A stretch of 43,583 bases of DNA from Bacteroidota bacterium (GCA_023399595.1 JAEWOR010000050.1:1-43583); one strand, 5' to 3'; counted from the stretch's first letter, positions 14,360 through 23,406 are shown. Made by a program: numbers and translations. Notes: generated by a model from the sequence alone, not told the origin.

Positions 14360-17056
14360 TTATGTTTGGCTTTCTACATGAAACTCACCATTGTTTTTGG
14401 TGAGATTGGGTTTTTGTAATTCAATTTCAAAAACCACTCCTATTTCTTTATTTTTCACGGAAATTTCTCCGTTATGTGCGTTAATTATTTTTTTACTGAT
14501 GGCTAATCCAAGTCCACTTCCTGTAGGTTTTTTAATGTTTTGGTTTTTACTTTGGTAAAATTTATCAAAAATATAGTCCAAATCTTCCTCTGGAATTAGG
14601 CTTCCTGTGTTGAAAATAGAAATTTTTATTTTTTCTCCATCTTCTTGAAATTTGGTTTGTATAACGCTTTGCTCATTAGCGAATTTCAGTGCATTTCCTA
14701 AAATATTTTGAAAAACCTGAATCATTTTCATTTCATCATAAATCAGATACGGATTTTCTATTAAAATAATTTCCGAATGATGAAGATGACGGTTTTCAAA
14801 AAGTTGGTGAAGTGGTTTTAAAGCTTTATCGTAGGTGTCGATGATATTGTTTTCTTCCAAATTAAGATGATGAGAACCGTTTTCTAATTTATCTAAATAC
14901 AGGATATCATTGATGATTTCTGCAAGTCGGTCACTTTCTGAAATAATGTTTTCAAGGAAATCTCTTTTAATATCTATAGGCATTTCTTCATCATCCAACA
15001 ATACCTCACTCGTAGCACGAATTGCGGTAATGGGAGTTCTTAATTCGTGTGCCACGCTGTCTAAAAATTCGTCTTTTTGTTTGTCTTTTATCAATAGACT
15101 AGAATTGGCATTTTGCAATTTGTCGGAGAGATTTCTCAACTGATTGGATTGTTCTGTTAATTGCTTATTAATACTGATATTTTCTTTACTTTCTTCCAAA
15201 ATTTTCAAAACTTCGGGAAGGGTAATTTTATCTTCTTTGGTAACCCCTTCGATGAGGATTTTAGCTGAAGCGATTCCAATTCTACCACTCAATAGATTTT
15301 CTGAAAATTTAATAAATCTTGCATCAGCGTTATCGCTTTCTCCAGAAATATTGTATTTCAAATTGAAGATTTTTAAAGCTTGAACCGTTTTTTGTTCACC
15401 TAAAAATCTCACTAATATTTTTCTAATTTCACTTATGCGAGCTGTTCCACGCCAGATGTATGCATTTTCGTGATCTCGGATATATTCGTTAATATCAGCA
15501 TAAATTTCGGCATAATTTCTCTCACGATATGTTCCGATGGTATTGGATGAAACAATGATGAATAAAAGGGTATTAATTAATATGCTCCAGAAAAAAGTAT
15601 TTGAAATTGGCGATAAATAAGGAATGGTAAAAAATTGGAAAAATGCGTTTTTATAAAAATCACTTTCTCTAAATCCTTCAAAATAATTGGGCAAAACCAA
15701 TTGGATATAACAAATAACTACGCCTACAACAATTCCTGTAAAAGCGCCCCAAAATGTTCCTCTTCTCCAAAATAAACTTCCAAAAAAAGCAGGAGCTAAC
15801 TGAGATACCAAAACAAATGATACCAAACCAATATTGAAAAGTGTGGAGGAAGAAATAAAATATTTATAGACCAAAAAGGAGATAATAATGAGCGAGAAAA
15901 TGCTTATTTTCCTTATATTAACAATGGTTTTTGAATTGGAAATATTGGAAGCGATTTGAAAACGATCCAACCATCCATAAGGTATAATAATATTGTTTGA
16001 AAGCATTATGGATAAAGCAATTCCCGAAATAATAATCATAGAAACCGAAGAACTTAAGCCTCCTAAAAATACCAATACGGAAATTAGTTGGTTTCCAAAT
16101 TTTTGAGGAATTAATATGGAAAACATTTCTGGATTTACAGCTTCATTCTGAAATAAAACTTTTCCTCCCCAAGCTATAGGAAAAACAAATAAATTGAAGA
16201 TGAGTAAATACAAAGGAAACAACCAAATAGCAGTGCGAATATGGCGTTCTTTGCGATTTTCAACAATGGATGTATGGAATTGTCTGGGTAAAACAAAAAT
16301 GCAAGAAATGGATAAAAGCAACATGATGAGCCAATTAAATCCACCTTCTAAACCATTGTAAGTGTTTTTTTGAGCAAAATCTGCTAGTTTTGATGCTTGA
16401 TTGTAAATGTCTCCAAAGCCGTTAAAAACTCCAAAAGTTACGTACAAACCAAGAATGACAAAGAAAATAAGTTTCAGGAAACTTTCTACAGCAACTGCGG
16501 AAATAATTCCTAATCTTTTTTCTGAGGCATCTACATATTTTGTCCCATAATAAGAGGAGAACAATGCAATAATTAAAACCACATACGTTGCAGAATCTGT
16601 AATAATATTCTCTGAATTCGGGGTTTGAGTAACTTGATGAAAGGTATCGGAAATGGCTTTTATTTGTAATCCGATGTATGGAATTATGGCTAAAATACAA
16701 ACAATAGCAATTAAAGCTCCTAAAGATCGTCCGTTCCCGTAACGCAGTGAGATAAAATCTGCAATGCTGGAGATTTTGTTCACTCTAGAAATTCGAACAA
16801 TTTTGGTATTAATAAATATCCAAGCGGGAATAATAATTATTGGTCCAATATAAATAGCCAAATATTCTAAACCTTGATTGGCTGCCACTCCAATACTTCC
16901 GTAATACGTCCAAGCTGTACAATATACAGCTAAAGAAAGTGCATATACGTAAGGATTATTCGTCCAAAAATTAGTTTTCTTCTCTGCCCAAAAAGCAATG
17001 AAGAAAAGAACTCCCAGATAGAGAATGACTAATGCAAATAATACAGGACTACTCAT
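14360..17056 (-). CDS. sodium:solute symporter-histidine kinase fusion (CbrA/CrbS-like)
   Basis: An 898-residue inner-membrane protein. About residues 1-500 form a sodium:solute symporter domain of roughly 13 helices (AVYCTAWTYYGSIGVAANQG, LYLGVLFFIAFWAEKKTN). A linker of about residues 510-610 resembles the STAC domain (IRKILVRFLGEQKTVQALK), followed by a coiled coil. The kinase core has H-box VAHELRTP with H670, N-box QNILGNALKFA and G-box GSGLGLAISKK. Such fusions sense or transport acetate, histidine or proline in other bacteria and control acs in Vibrio and Pseudomonas. The neighbouring acs and prpE fit that role. The small gene upstream overlaps by 8 bases. Confidence 0.93.
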   Translation of the reverse strand: MSSPVLFALVILYLGVLFFIAFWAEKKTNFWTNNPYVYALSLAVYCTAWTYYGSIGVAANQGLEYLAIYIGPIIIIPAWIFINTKIVRISRVNKISSIADFISLRYGNGRSLGALIAIVCILAIIPYIGLQIKAISDTFHQVTQTPNSENIITDSATYVVLIIALFSSYYGTKYVDASEKRLGIISAVAVESFLKLIFFVILGLYVTFGVFNGFGDIYNQASKLADFAQKNTYNGLEGGFNWLIMLLLSISCIFVLPRQFHTSIVENRKERHIRTAIWLFPLYLLIFNLFVFPIAWGGKVLFQNEAVNPEMFSILIPQKFGNQLISVLVFLGGLSSSVSMIIISGIALSIMLSNNIIIPYGWLDRFQIASNISNSKTIVNIRKISIFSLIIISFLVYKYFISSSTLFNIGLVSFVLVSQLAPAFFGSLFWRRGTFWGAFTGIVVGVVICYIQLVLPNYFEGFRESDFYKNAFFQFFTIPYLSPISNTFFWSILINTLLFIIVSSNTIGTYRERNYAEIYADINEYIRDHENAYIWRGTARISEIRKILVRFLGEQKTVQALKIFNLKYNISGESDNADARFIKFSENLLSGRIGIASAKILIEGVTKEDKITLPEVLKILEESKENISINKQLTEQSNQLRNLSDKLQNANSSLLIKDKQKDEFLDSVAHELRTPITAIRATSEVLLDDEEMPIDIKRDFLENIISESDRLAEIINDILYLDKLENGSHHLNLEENNIIDTYDKALKPLHQLFENRHLHHSEIILIENPYLIYDEMKMIQVFQNILGNALKFANEQSVIQTKFQEDGEKIKISIFNTGSLIPEEDLDYIFDKFYQSKNQNIKKPTGSGLGLAISKKIINAHNGEISVKNKEIGVVFEIELQKPNLTKNNGEFHVESQT

Positions 17057-17243
17057 TGAACTTTTTAAAAATTATCACCGAAAATAGGCTTGATAATAAC
17101 CAAACTGCGAAAATGTATATATAGATTAAGGGAAGTCCGGCTACACTTTTAGAAGAATTAAACAAAAGCAAAACCGGTGCATTGAACAAGATGAACAATA
17201 CTAAACTCAATACTACCAGTTTTTGCTTATGCCTTTTTTTCAT
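17049..17243 (-). CDS. small two-helix membrane protein, translationally coupled to the SSS-kinase
   Basis: A 64-residue protein with a basic N-terminus (MKKRHKQK) and two hydrophobic segments, VVLSLVLFILFNAPVLLLF and LIYIYIFAVWLLSSLFSVII. Its 3' end overlaps the kinase start by 8 bases. Small two-helix proteins of this sort often precede sodium:solute symporters and may be subunits or chaperones. That role is inferred from position; no family is assigned. Confidence 0.75.
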   Translation of the reverse strand: MKKRHKQKLVVLSLVLFILFNAPVLLLFNSSKSVAGLPLIYIYIFAVWLLSSLFSVIIFKKFNE

Positions 17244-17256
17244 TTTTACTTTTTTA

Positions 17257-17361
17257 GATATTAGAAGTTAGAGGTTAGAGGTTAGTAATTAGTAATTAGT
17301 AATATGATAGTAATTAGACTTTAGACCTCAAAATTTAGACCTCAAACCTACTTTCAAACTA
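17257..17361. repeat. period-7 array C
   Basis: Fifteen phased 7-base units: GATATTA, GAAGTTA, two GAGGTTA, two GTAATTA, GTAATAT, GATAGTA, ATTAGAC, TTTAGAC, CTCAAAA, TTTAGAC, CTCAAAC, CTACTTT, CAAACTA. The last unit includes the TAG stop of the 17359-17595 gene. GAGGTTA units on the left and CCTCAAA text on the right are near-complementary. Confidence 0.9.
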
Positions 17362-17595
17362 TTGTTTTTCGTCTGAATATTCGCCTTGTAAAGCGTACCA
17401 TCCGAACACTGCCAACCCCCCTACAACAATAGGAAGAAGTATGAAGAGAATGATAATTCCAAATACCAAGTCTTCTTGTTTTCCTGAAGTAATTTTTGGG
17501 ATTCCCATTACCGTTATACCGAAATAGAGTACTGCTGCGGCTAAAGCTAGCCAAACAATTCCTAATATTTTCTTTATTGTATTCATTTTTTTCAA
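17359..17595 (-). CDS. small two-helix membrane protein downstream of the MFS permease
   Basis: A 78-residue protein with two hydrophobic segments (ILGIVWLALAAAVLYFGITV and LVFGIIILFILLPIVVGGLAV) and a charged C-terminus GEYSDEKQ. An internal start at residue 4 (MNTIKK) is possible. It lies 46 bases after the MFS permease stop on the same strand. Its TAG stop is inside heptad array C. Function unknown; association with the permease is inferred from position. Confidence 0.72.
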   Translation of the reverse strand: MKKMNTIKKILGIVWLALAAAVLYFGITVMGIPKITSGKQEDLVFGIIILFILLPIVVGGLAVFGWYALQGEYSDEKQ

Positions 17596-17641
17596 TTTTA
17601 AAGTTAGCTATTTTTTTTGTTTTTATAAAGTGTTTTACAGC

Positions 17642-19231
17642 TTAATCTTCTACTTTTTTATCTTTTCCGTTTAAGTAAATTAAGCCTATTACAATACAAA
17701 TTCCAGCAATAATTATAGGATACCAAAGACCTTGTAAATACCATTGTGGATGCCCCGCTTCTTTACCAGAACTCACCAAATAAGTAGCTACAGCTGGAAG
17801 AAGTCCACCGAATATTCCGTTACCAATATGATAAGGCAATGACATAGAAGTGTAGCGAATTCTAATTGGGAACATTTCTACAAGGAAAGCTGCAATTGGT
17901 CCATACACCATAGTTACAAATACCACCTGAATAAATACTAAGAAAACGAGTGTCCATCTGGTTTCATTATTAATGTGAATGGTTTTGTTAACGGTTGCCG
18001 CTTCTGGTTTTCCGTCTTTAATTACAGTTCCAGAAGGTGACCAATGCACAATACTGTCTTTTTTAAGTTGATAACCATCTGTAAATGTTTTCTCTGTATG
18101 GAAAGTGATAAGACTATCACCCGTAATTTTTTCATGGGCTTTTGCTGTTCTTTTTTCAACCAATCCGTTTTGCTCCATTTCTTTCCCTGTTAAATCTACA
18201 GATTTGTACATTTTGTCGTAGATAGGTCTGTAAGATAAAATGGCAATCAACATTCCTATTAACATGATGGGTTTTCTACCTATTTTGTCTGATAACCAAC
18301 CAAAAAGGACAAATAAAGGAGTTCCCAATAAGAGTGCGATTGCCATTAATGAATCTACTTGTGCAGAATCTACATTCATTACTTTTTGAATGAAACTCAT
18401 GGCGTAAAACTGACCTGTATACCACACAACCCCTTGTCCCATTACAGCACCAAAAAGCGCCAATAAAACAAATTTGAAGTTGTATTTATTTCCAAAAGAT
18501 TCTTTTAAAGGATTTTTAGATGTTTTTCCTTCTTTTTTAGCCTCAGCAAATAGAGGAGATTCTTTCATGTTTTTTCTGATGACGTATGAAACTCCCACCA
18601 TTAAAATAGAAATCCAGAAAGGAACTCTCCATCCCCAATTATCAAATTCTTCAGCAGAAAGAGTTGTTTTGGTTATTAAAATCACCACTAAAGACACGAA
18701 AAGCCCTATTGTTGCTGTAGTTTGAATCCAAGAAGTCCAATAACCTCTTCTTCCAGGTTGTGCATATTCAGCGACGTAGGTTGCGGCACCTCCGTATTCA
18801 CCACCAAGAGCTAAACCTTGTAAAAGTCTTAAAACTAAAACCAATACAGGAGCCATAAATCCGATGGTTTCATAAGAGGGAATACAACCAATAAGAAAAG
18901 TGGAGAATCCCATAATGAGAAGGGTTACTAAGAAAGTATATTTTCTGCCAATCATATCACCCAATCTTCCGAAGAATAAAGCTCCGAAAGGTCTTACTAC
19001 AAAACCTGCCGCAAAAGTGGCTAAGGTTGAAAGAAATGCGGCTGTAGGATTATCGGCAGGGAAGAATTTTGTAGAAAGAACTACGGCTAAACTTCCGAAA
19101 ATATAAAAGTCATACCATTCTATCAATGTTCCTAATGAGGAAGCTGTGATAACGCTCCAAATTGTTTTGTTGCTTACTTTTTCTTTAACAGGAAGCGATG
19201 CATCATGTTCTGAAATATTGTTATTACTCAT
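17642..19231 (-). CDS. MFS permease of the metabolite:H+ symporter (MHS/ProP-like) family
   Basis: A 529-residue inner-membrane permease. MHS hallmarks are SLGTLIEWYDFYIFG in helix 1, GRLGDMIGRKYT in loop 2-3, RLLQGLALGGEYGGAATYVAE in helix 4, and the second-half WLSDKIGRKP. Between helices 8 and 9, about residues 340-425, there is a hydrophilic insertion of roughly 85 residues (KMYKSVDLTGKEMEQNG onward) beyond the usual MFS core. It sits between the porin and the SSS-kinase/acs genes, so a small carboxylate such as acetate or propionate is the likely cargo. That substrate is inferred. Confidence 0.88.
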   Translation of the reverse strand: MSNNNISEHDASLPVKEKVSNKTIWSVITASSLGTLIEWYDFYIFGSLAVVLSTKFFPADNPTAAFLSTLATFAAGFVVRPFGALFFGRLGDMIGRKYTFLVTLLIMGFSTFLIGCIPSYETIGFMAPVLVLVLRLLQGLALGGEYGGAATYVAEYAQPGRRGYWTSWIQTTATIGLFVSLVVILITKTTLSAEEFDNWGWRVPFWISILMVGVSYVIRKNMKESPLFAEAKKEGKTSKNPLKESFGNKYNFKFVLLALFGAVMGQGVVWYTGQFYAMSFIQKVMNVDSAQVDSLMAIALLLGTPLFVLFGWLSDKIGRKPIMLIGMLIAILSYRPIYDKMYKSVDLTGKEMEQNGLVEKRTAKAHEKITGDSLITFHTEKTFTDGYQLKKDSIVHWSPSGTVIKDGKPEAATVNKTIHINNETRWTLVFLVFIQVVFVTMVYGPIAAFLVEMFPIRIRYTSMSLPYHIGNGIFGGLLPAVATYLVSSGKEAGHPQWYLQGLWYPIIIAGICIVIGLIYLNGKDKKVED

Positions 19232-19256
19232 ATTATTTTGTTTTTTGTGATTTAGA

Positions 19257-19403
19257 TGGGGAGGGGGGAGGTTTAAAGTCTGAAGTCTGAAGTCTAGAGT
19301 TTGAAGTTTGAAGTCTAATGTCTAATGTCTGAAGTCTAATTACTTATTAACCATTACTAATAACTAATAACTAATAACCAAAAACCAACCACTATTAACT
19401 AAA
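19257..19403. repeat. period-7 array D (porin-MFS spacer)
   Basis: Twenty-one phased 7-base units. It starts TGGGGAG, GGGGGAG, GTTTAAA, continues with GTCTGAA, GTCTAGA, GTTTGAA and GTCTAAT types, then changes to TACTAAT, AACTAAT, AACCAAA and AACCAAC types, and ends AACTAAA. The TAG stop of the porin gene (19399-19401) lies in the last unit. Exact neighbours occur only as pairs. Confidence 0.9.
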
Positions 19404-20718
19404 ATGAATACATTACTCTTACCATGGCACGAAGGTTTCCTACATTTGTTGTGGTTCCTCCTGCAGTTGCGTCGGTTTGAGTGTCTCCGTATTTTGCTGC
19501 GGTGTATTCAACTTCTGGTGCGATATTGAATTTATTCTGTTTGAATTCCACCCTTGCGGACGCTCTCCAAACATTGTCTAGGATTCTTGTTCCAGAAGCT
19601 CCTCGAACGTATAAGTTTTTGTAGCCTTCATCTGTTCCGTAGTTTTTGGTGTATCCAAAGAAAACGCCTGGAGCAATTTTAGCGTTATTACTTGCTAAAT
19701 CTACCCAAAAAGATGAGGTTTTAGTTGGTTTATAGCTTTCTTGTCCATTCTGTTCAGTATAACCTGCAAAACCACCAATCATCACTAAATGATGGAGGTT
19801 TCCACCATAGATTCCGTAAGTTTTTGTGGAAAATTGAGCGTTAGAATATTTAAAATAAGCTAGAAAATTGGAGGAATTTAGTTTTTCCTCTGAAACTAAG
19901 TTGTTGCTTTCGATAACAGGTTTCAATGATTGATATTCAGCAGCGATTCCTGCAATAATATTTTTGTTTTTGTACTGAAGTTGTCCATGAAATGTTGGAA
20001 CTGATGAGTTGATGGTTGCGCTGTTGGTGTAAGCTCCGTTAGCATTGGCGGTTTGAAACTCTCGATCTTTGTAGGCAACAGCTGTAAAAGACAATTCATC
20101 CGTTAGTTTTTGAGTAACTTTAATTTGTCCAGCCCAACCAAAAGGATTGAAAAGGATTCCTGTATTAAAGTTTGCAACTCCAGGATAAACTTCTGGAATA
20201 AAAGAAGGATACCAAGTTTGCCCGAAAGTTACAGATGTTTTTGTCCAAGATAGAGTAGCATAAGCGTGTCTCAAGCGAAGAAGTCCCATGCTGCCAGAAC
20301 CCGCTGAAGATTTATTGAGTTCTGTATTTCCGAAGAAATCGGCTTCAATTTTTCCACTGGCTTTGGCCCCCCAAACATCTGGACCTTTAAAATTTAGCCC
20401 TAATCTGGTTGTTATAGAAAGAAAATTACTTGCACTGGCTCCATTAATATCTTTTCCATTGGTATCTAACTTTTCGTCTAATGGGTATAAGTTGAGGTTG
20501 TATTCTCTAGAGTAAGCAGATTGTCGACTATCAAAATTATATTCCGTTCTCACCCAACCGTATAAAGAAATGTCCCATTCTTTTGGTTTATTCTTTTCCG
20601 CTTCCAAGGCTTCAATTCTTTTCAGAAGGTCAGCATTGCTTATCGTATCTTGGGCGCTAAATTGAGAAAATAAAATACTTGATAATATTATTCCTAAGGT
20701 TTTAGCTTTTTTATTCAT
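19399..20718 (-). CDS. outer-membrane porin
   Basis: A 439-residue protein with signal peptide MNKKAKTLGIILSSILFSQFSAQ. A short coiled segment follows (ISNADLLKRIEALEAEKN, residues about 26-43), then a long beta-rich region with alternating aromatic strands (WDISLYGWVRTEYNFD, TSVTFGQTWYPSF). It ends in Phe (RVMYSF), as outer-membrane beta-barrels do. The N-terminal coiled coil plus barrel is a common trimeric porin design. It heads the minus-strand block, so it likely admits the substrates of the downstream permease. The specificity is inferred. Confidence 0.85.
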   Translation of the reverse strand: MNKKAKTLGIILSSILFSQFSAQDTISNADLLKRIEALEAEKNKPKEWDISLYGWVRTEYNFDSRQSAYSREYNLNLYPLDEKLDTNGKDINGASASNFLSITTRLGLNFKGPDVWGAKASGKIEADFFGNTELNKSSAGSGSMGLLRLRHAYATLSWTKTSVTFGQTWYPSFIPEVYPGVANFNTGILFNPFGWAGQIKVTQKLTDELSFTAVAYKDREFQTANANGAYTNSATINSSVPTFHGQLQYKNKNIIAGIAAEYQSLKPVIESNNLVSEEKLNSSNFLAYFKYSNAQFSTKTYGIYGGNLHHLVMIGGFAGYTEQNGQESYKPTKTSSFWVDLASNNAKIAPGVFFGYTKNYGTDEGYKNLYVRGASGTRILDNVWRASARVEFKQNKFNIAPEVEYTAAKYGDTQTDATAGGTTTNVGNLRAMVRVMYSF

Positions 20719-20815
20719 GGATTAATAATTTTTAGCTGTGATTGTTGTGAATGCTAAAGTGAAAATATTAATCCTTTTGATGAAATTTAATATATATTAG
20801 TGTAAAGAATATATT

Positions 20816-21229
20816 TTATTTAAACCTTTCCCATTTTAACATCATGTATTTATCGCCAAATTCGGTAATTAATAATCCTGAACCCTTGATGTTCTGCTCG
20901 TTTTGCATAAACTCAATCAATTCATTTTGTTTAAAAACTTTATATACGGGATGAAAGTCTGAGTGAGGAGGTCTTTTGATATTGTATTTTTTCACCCATG
21001 AGCTTATGGTGACATGAGAAACACCAATAATTCTCTCAATTTCCCTTAGTGATAATCCTTCTAGATAAAGTTGCAGAGCTTTGGTAACGAAATAATCATC
21101 AATTTGTTTTCCCAATTTTTTCACTGTGAAATAATAATTACAGTCTTTGCACAAAAACCTTTGTTTATCCTTTATAATTCCACTTTTTACGATATTATTC
21201 TGTAAACATTTTGGACAATAATTTTCCAT
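20816..21229 (-). CDS. InsA-like zinc-ribbon/HTH protein, probable transcription regulator
   Basis: A 137-residue protein. A zinc ribbon uses C5, C8, C27 and C30 (CPKC and CKDC), followed by a helix-turn-helix around residues 58-76 (LSLREIERIIGVSHVTISSW). This matches the N-terminal InsA region of IS1-type transposases. The C-terminal 50 residues (from DFHPVYKVFKQN) match no transposase catalytic domain I know, and no inverted repeats flank the gene. I infer a domesticated regulator rather than an active transposase. It lies just upstream of the porin on the same strand and divergent from 21323. Confidence 0.7.
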   Translation of the reverse strand: MENYCPKCLQNNIVKSGIIKDKQRFLCKDCNYYFTVKKLGKQIDDYFVTKALQLYLEGLSLREIERIIGVSHVTISSWVKKYNIKRPPHSDFHPVYKVFKQNELIEFMQNEQNIKGSGLLITEFGDKYMMLKWERFK

Positions 21230-21322
21230 AACTATATCTTTTTAGCAAATATATAATAAATTAGCAATAATATAGAAATGGTATTGTTATTATTATTAAT
21301 GAACTTATTATTATTTTTAAGC

Positions 21323-21763
21323 ATGCAAAAAGAGAATATTTTAAATTATATAAAGACCAAAGTTCAGGAAAAGATTGAAAATTTGCAGCATCTCATTTCC
21401 GAAGCAAGAAACTCCAATAACGATACTAAATCCTCAATGGGTGATAAGTACGAAACGGGAAGAGAAATGTTGCAGCAAGTGATTAATCAATATCAAAGTC
21501 AATTAAAAGAAGTCTTGGCTCAAAAAGAAGTTTTGGATCATCTTACTACAGATGTTTGTACAAAAGTGCAAAACGGAGCTCTGGTAAAAACGGAGAGAGC
21601 TTTATTTTATATTTCGGTATCTCTTGGTGAAATTCAAGTGGAAGATTCTAAAGTTTTTGCTGTGTCGAAGGAAGCTCCTTTGGTGCAAGCAATGTTTGGA
21701 AAAAGTATTTCAGAAACTTTTAATTTTAATGGACAAGTGCAAACTATCCTTTCAATTTGGTAA
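21323..21763 (+). CDS. GreA/GreB-like transcription factor homologue
   Basis: A 146-residue protein when started at ATG 21323 (MQKENILNYIKTKVQEKIE); the ATG at 21278 would add 15 residues of low-complexity Leu. Residues about 1-75 form an antiparallel coiled coil with SSMGDKYETGREML, as in the Gre N-terminal domain. Residues about 80-146 resemble the Gre C-terminal FKBP-like fold (GALVKTERALFYISVSLGE). Flavobacterial relatives are often mislabelled 3-oxoacyl-ACP synthase. A role at RNA polymerase is inferred from the fold only. Confidence 0.75.
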   Translation: MQKENILNYIKTKVQEKIENLQHLISEARNSNNDTKSSMGDKYETGREMLQQVINQYQSQLKEVLAQKEVLDHLTTDVCTKVQNGALVKTERALFYISVSLGEIQVEDSKVFAVSKEAPLVQAMFGKSISETFNFNGQVQTILSIW

Positions 21764-21778
21764 TTTTGTATTTTATGT

Positions 21779-22585
21779 ATGTTTATGGAAAATGAAACTG
21801 TTGTTGTAAAAAATAAAATTTCTTACGTTTATTATAAAACTCATTCGGAAGCGGATACCATTATTTTTCTTCATGATTCTTTAGGTTGTATAGAGCTTTG
21901 GCGAGATTTCCCCAAAAAACTCGGCGAAAAAACGGGCTGCAATATCTTTATTTATGACAGACATGGTTATGGCAAATCTGGAAGTTTTTTAAAAGAATCT
22001 AGAGATAATTTGTACATGGAAGAAGAAGCTGATGTTTTAATGGAACTTCTCGAAACATTGTCAATAGAGAAACCTATACTTTTCGGACATAGTGATGGTG
22101 GTTCTATTGCTTTAATTTTTGCAGGAAAATACCCACAACTTCCAAAAGCTATAATAACTGTTGGAGCTCATATTTTTGTGGAAGATGTTACGGTAAAAGG
22201 AATTCAAGACGCTGAAGAAGCTTATAAAACCACCAATTTAAAGCAAAAGCTTGAAAAATACCACGGCGAGAAAACCGAAAATTTGTTCAATGCTTGGACG
22301 AAAACATGGCAAACAGAAGACTTTAGTCAATGGAATATTGAAAAGTTTTTACCCTCAATAATTTGTCCTTCTTTAATAATTCAAGGTGAAGACGATGAAT
22401 ACGGAACTTTGAAGCAAGTTGAAAGAACTGTTGACCAAATCTCTGGTTATTCCGAAGCTTTTGTTATTCCAAATGCAAAACATACTCCTTATAAAGAAGT
22501 GCCAGAAGTGGTTATGGAGAAATGTACTTCTTTTATCGAAAACGTAGTCCATGAAACTTCAAAAAAAACTATATTTGAAAAGTAA
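21779..22585 (+). CDS. alpha/beta hydrolase
   Basis: A 268-residue cytoplasmic hydrolase. The nucleophile elbow GHSDGG puts Ser at residue 105, the acid is D205 or D206 in QGEDDEYG, and the histidine is H235 in NAKHTPYKE. The oxyanion region is HDSLGCIELW near residue 32. The start could also be ATG 21785, two codons in. It lies 15 bases after the Gre-like gene and 26 bases before thyA, so it is probably in that operon. Substrate unknown. Confidence 0.85.
   Translation: MFMENETVVVKNKISYVYYKTHSEADTIIFLHDSLGCIELWRDFPKKLGEKTGCNIFIYDRHGYGKSGSFLKESRDNLYMEEEADVLMELLETLSIEKPILFGHSDGGSIALIFAGKYPQLPKAIITVGAHIFVEDVTVKGIQDAEEAYKTTNLKQKLEKYHGEKTENLFNAWTKTWQTEDFSQWNIEKFLPSIICPSLIIQGEDDEYGTLKQVERTVDQISGYSEAFVIPNAKHTPYKEVPEVVMEKCTSFIENVVHETSKKTIFEK
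22569..22576 (+). promoter_or_regulatory. possible -7 box for thyA inside the hydrolase 3' end
   Basis: TATATTTG matches TAnnTTTG 35 bases before the thyA ATG, but it lies in the last codons of the hydrolase and has no clear -33 TTG. It may be chance in AT-rich DNA. Confidence 0.3.
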
Positions 22586-22611
22586 ATCTCATCATTAAGA
22601 ACCCTTTTTTC

Positions 22612-23406
22612 ATGCAAAATTATTTAGCTCTACTTCAAGATATTTTAGACAACGGAACAGATAAATCTGACAGAACAGGAACGGGGACCAGAAGTTTATT
22701 TGGTTATCAATTGCGATATGATTTATCCAAAGGTTTTCCTTTGGTGACCACCAAAAAAGTGCATTTAAAATCTATTATTTATGAGCTCTTATGGTTCTTG
22801 AAAGGCGATACCAATATTCAGTATTTGAAGGATAATGGAGTTTCTATTTGGGATGAATGGGCGGATGAAAAAGGGGATTTAGGACCAGTTTATGGAGCTC
22901 AGTGGAGAAGTTGGGAAGGAGCAAATGGAAAAATTGTAGACCAAATTTCTGATGTTATTGAACAGATTAAGAAAAATCCAGATTCTAGAAGATTAATAGT
23001 TTCCGCATGGAACGTTGGTGAAATCCCGAATATGGCTTTAGCGCCTTGTCATGCTCTATTTCAGTTTTATGTAGCAGATGGGAAACTGTCGCTTCAATTG
23101 TATCAAAGAAGTGCAGATGTTTTCTTGGGTGTTCCATTTAATATTGCATCTTATGCGCTTTTATTAATGATGGTAGCTCAAGTGACAGGCTTAGAAGTTG
23201 GCGATTATGTGCATTCTTTTGGAGATGTTCATATTTACAACAATCATTTTGAGCAGGTGAAAAAACAACTTTCCAGAGAGCCGAGAGCGCTTCCAACCAT
23301 GAAAATAAATCCAGAAGTTAAAAATATCTTCAATTTTAAATTTGAAGATTTCGAACTGTTGAATTACGATCCACATCCAGGAATTAAGGCTCCTGTAGCG
23401 GTGTAA
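22612..23406 (+). CDS. thyA: thymidylate synthase
   Basis: A 264-residue enzyme, the same length as E. coli ThyA. The catalytic cysteine is C146 in ALAPCHALFQF. Folate and dUMP residues are seen in RTGTGTRSLFG, RRLIVSAWN, YQRSADVFLGVPFNIASYA and HIYNNH, and the C-terminus is IKAPVAV. It methylates dUMP to dTMP using methylenetetrahydrofolate. It is followed by a strong terminator. No adjacent folA is seen in this window. Confidence 0.97.
   Translation: MQNYLALLQDILDNGTDKSDRTGTGTRSLFGYQLRYDLSKGFPLVTTKKVHLKSIIYELLWFLKGDTNIQYLKDNGVSIWDEWADEKGDLGPVYGAQWRSWEGANGKIVDQISDVIEQIKKNPDSRRLIVSAWNVGEIPNMALAPCHALFQFYVADGKLSLQLYQRSADVFLGVPFNIASYALLLMMVAQVTGLEVGDYVHSFGDVHIYNNHFEQVKKQLSREPRALPTMKINPEVKNIFNFKFEDFELLNYDPHPGIKAPVAV

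Noticed and set aside
21278..21322. Upstream ATG of the Gre-like gene
   Set aside because: It adds only low-complexity Leu/Met. The conserved coiled coil begins at ATG 21323.
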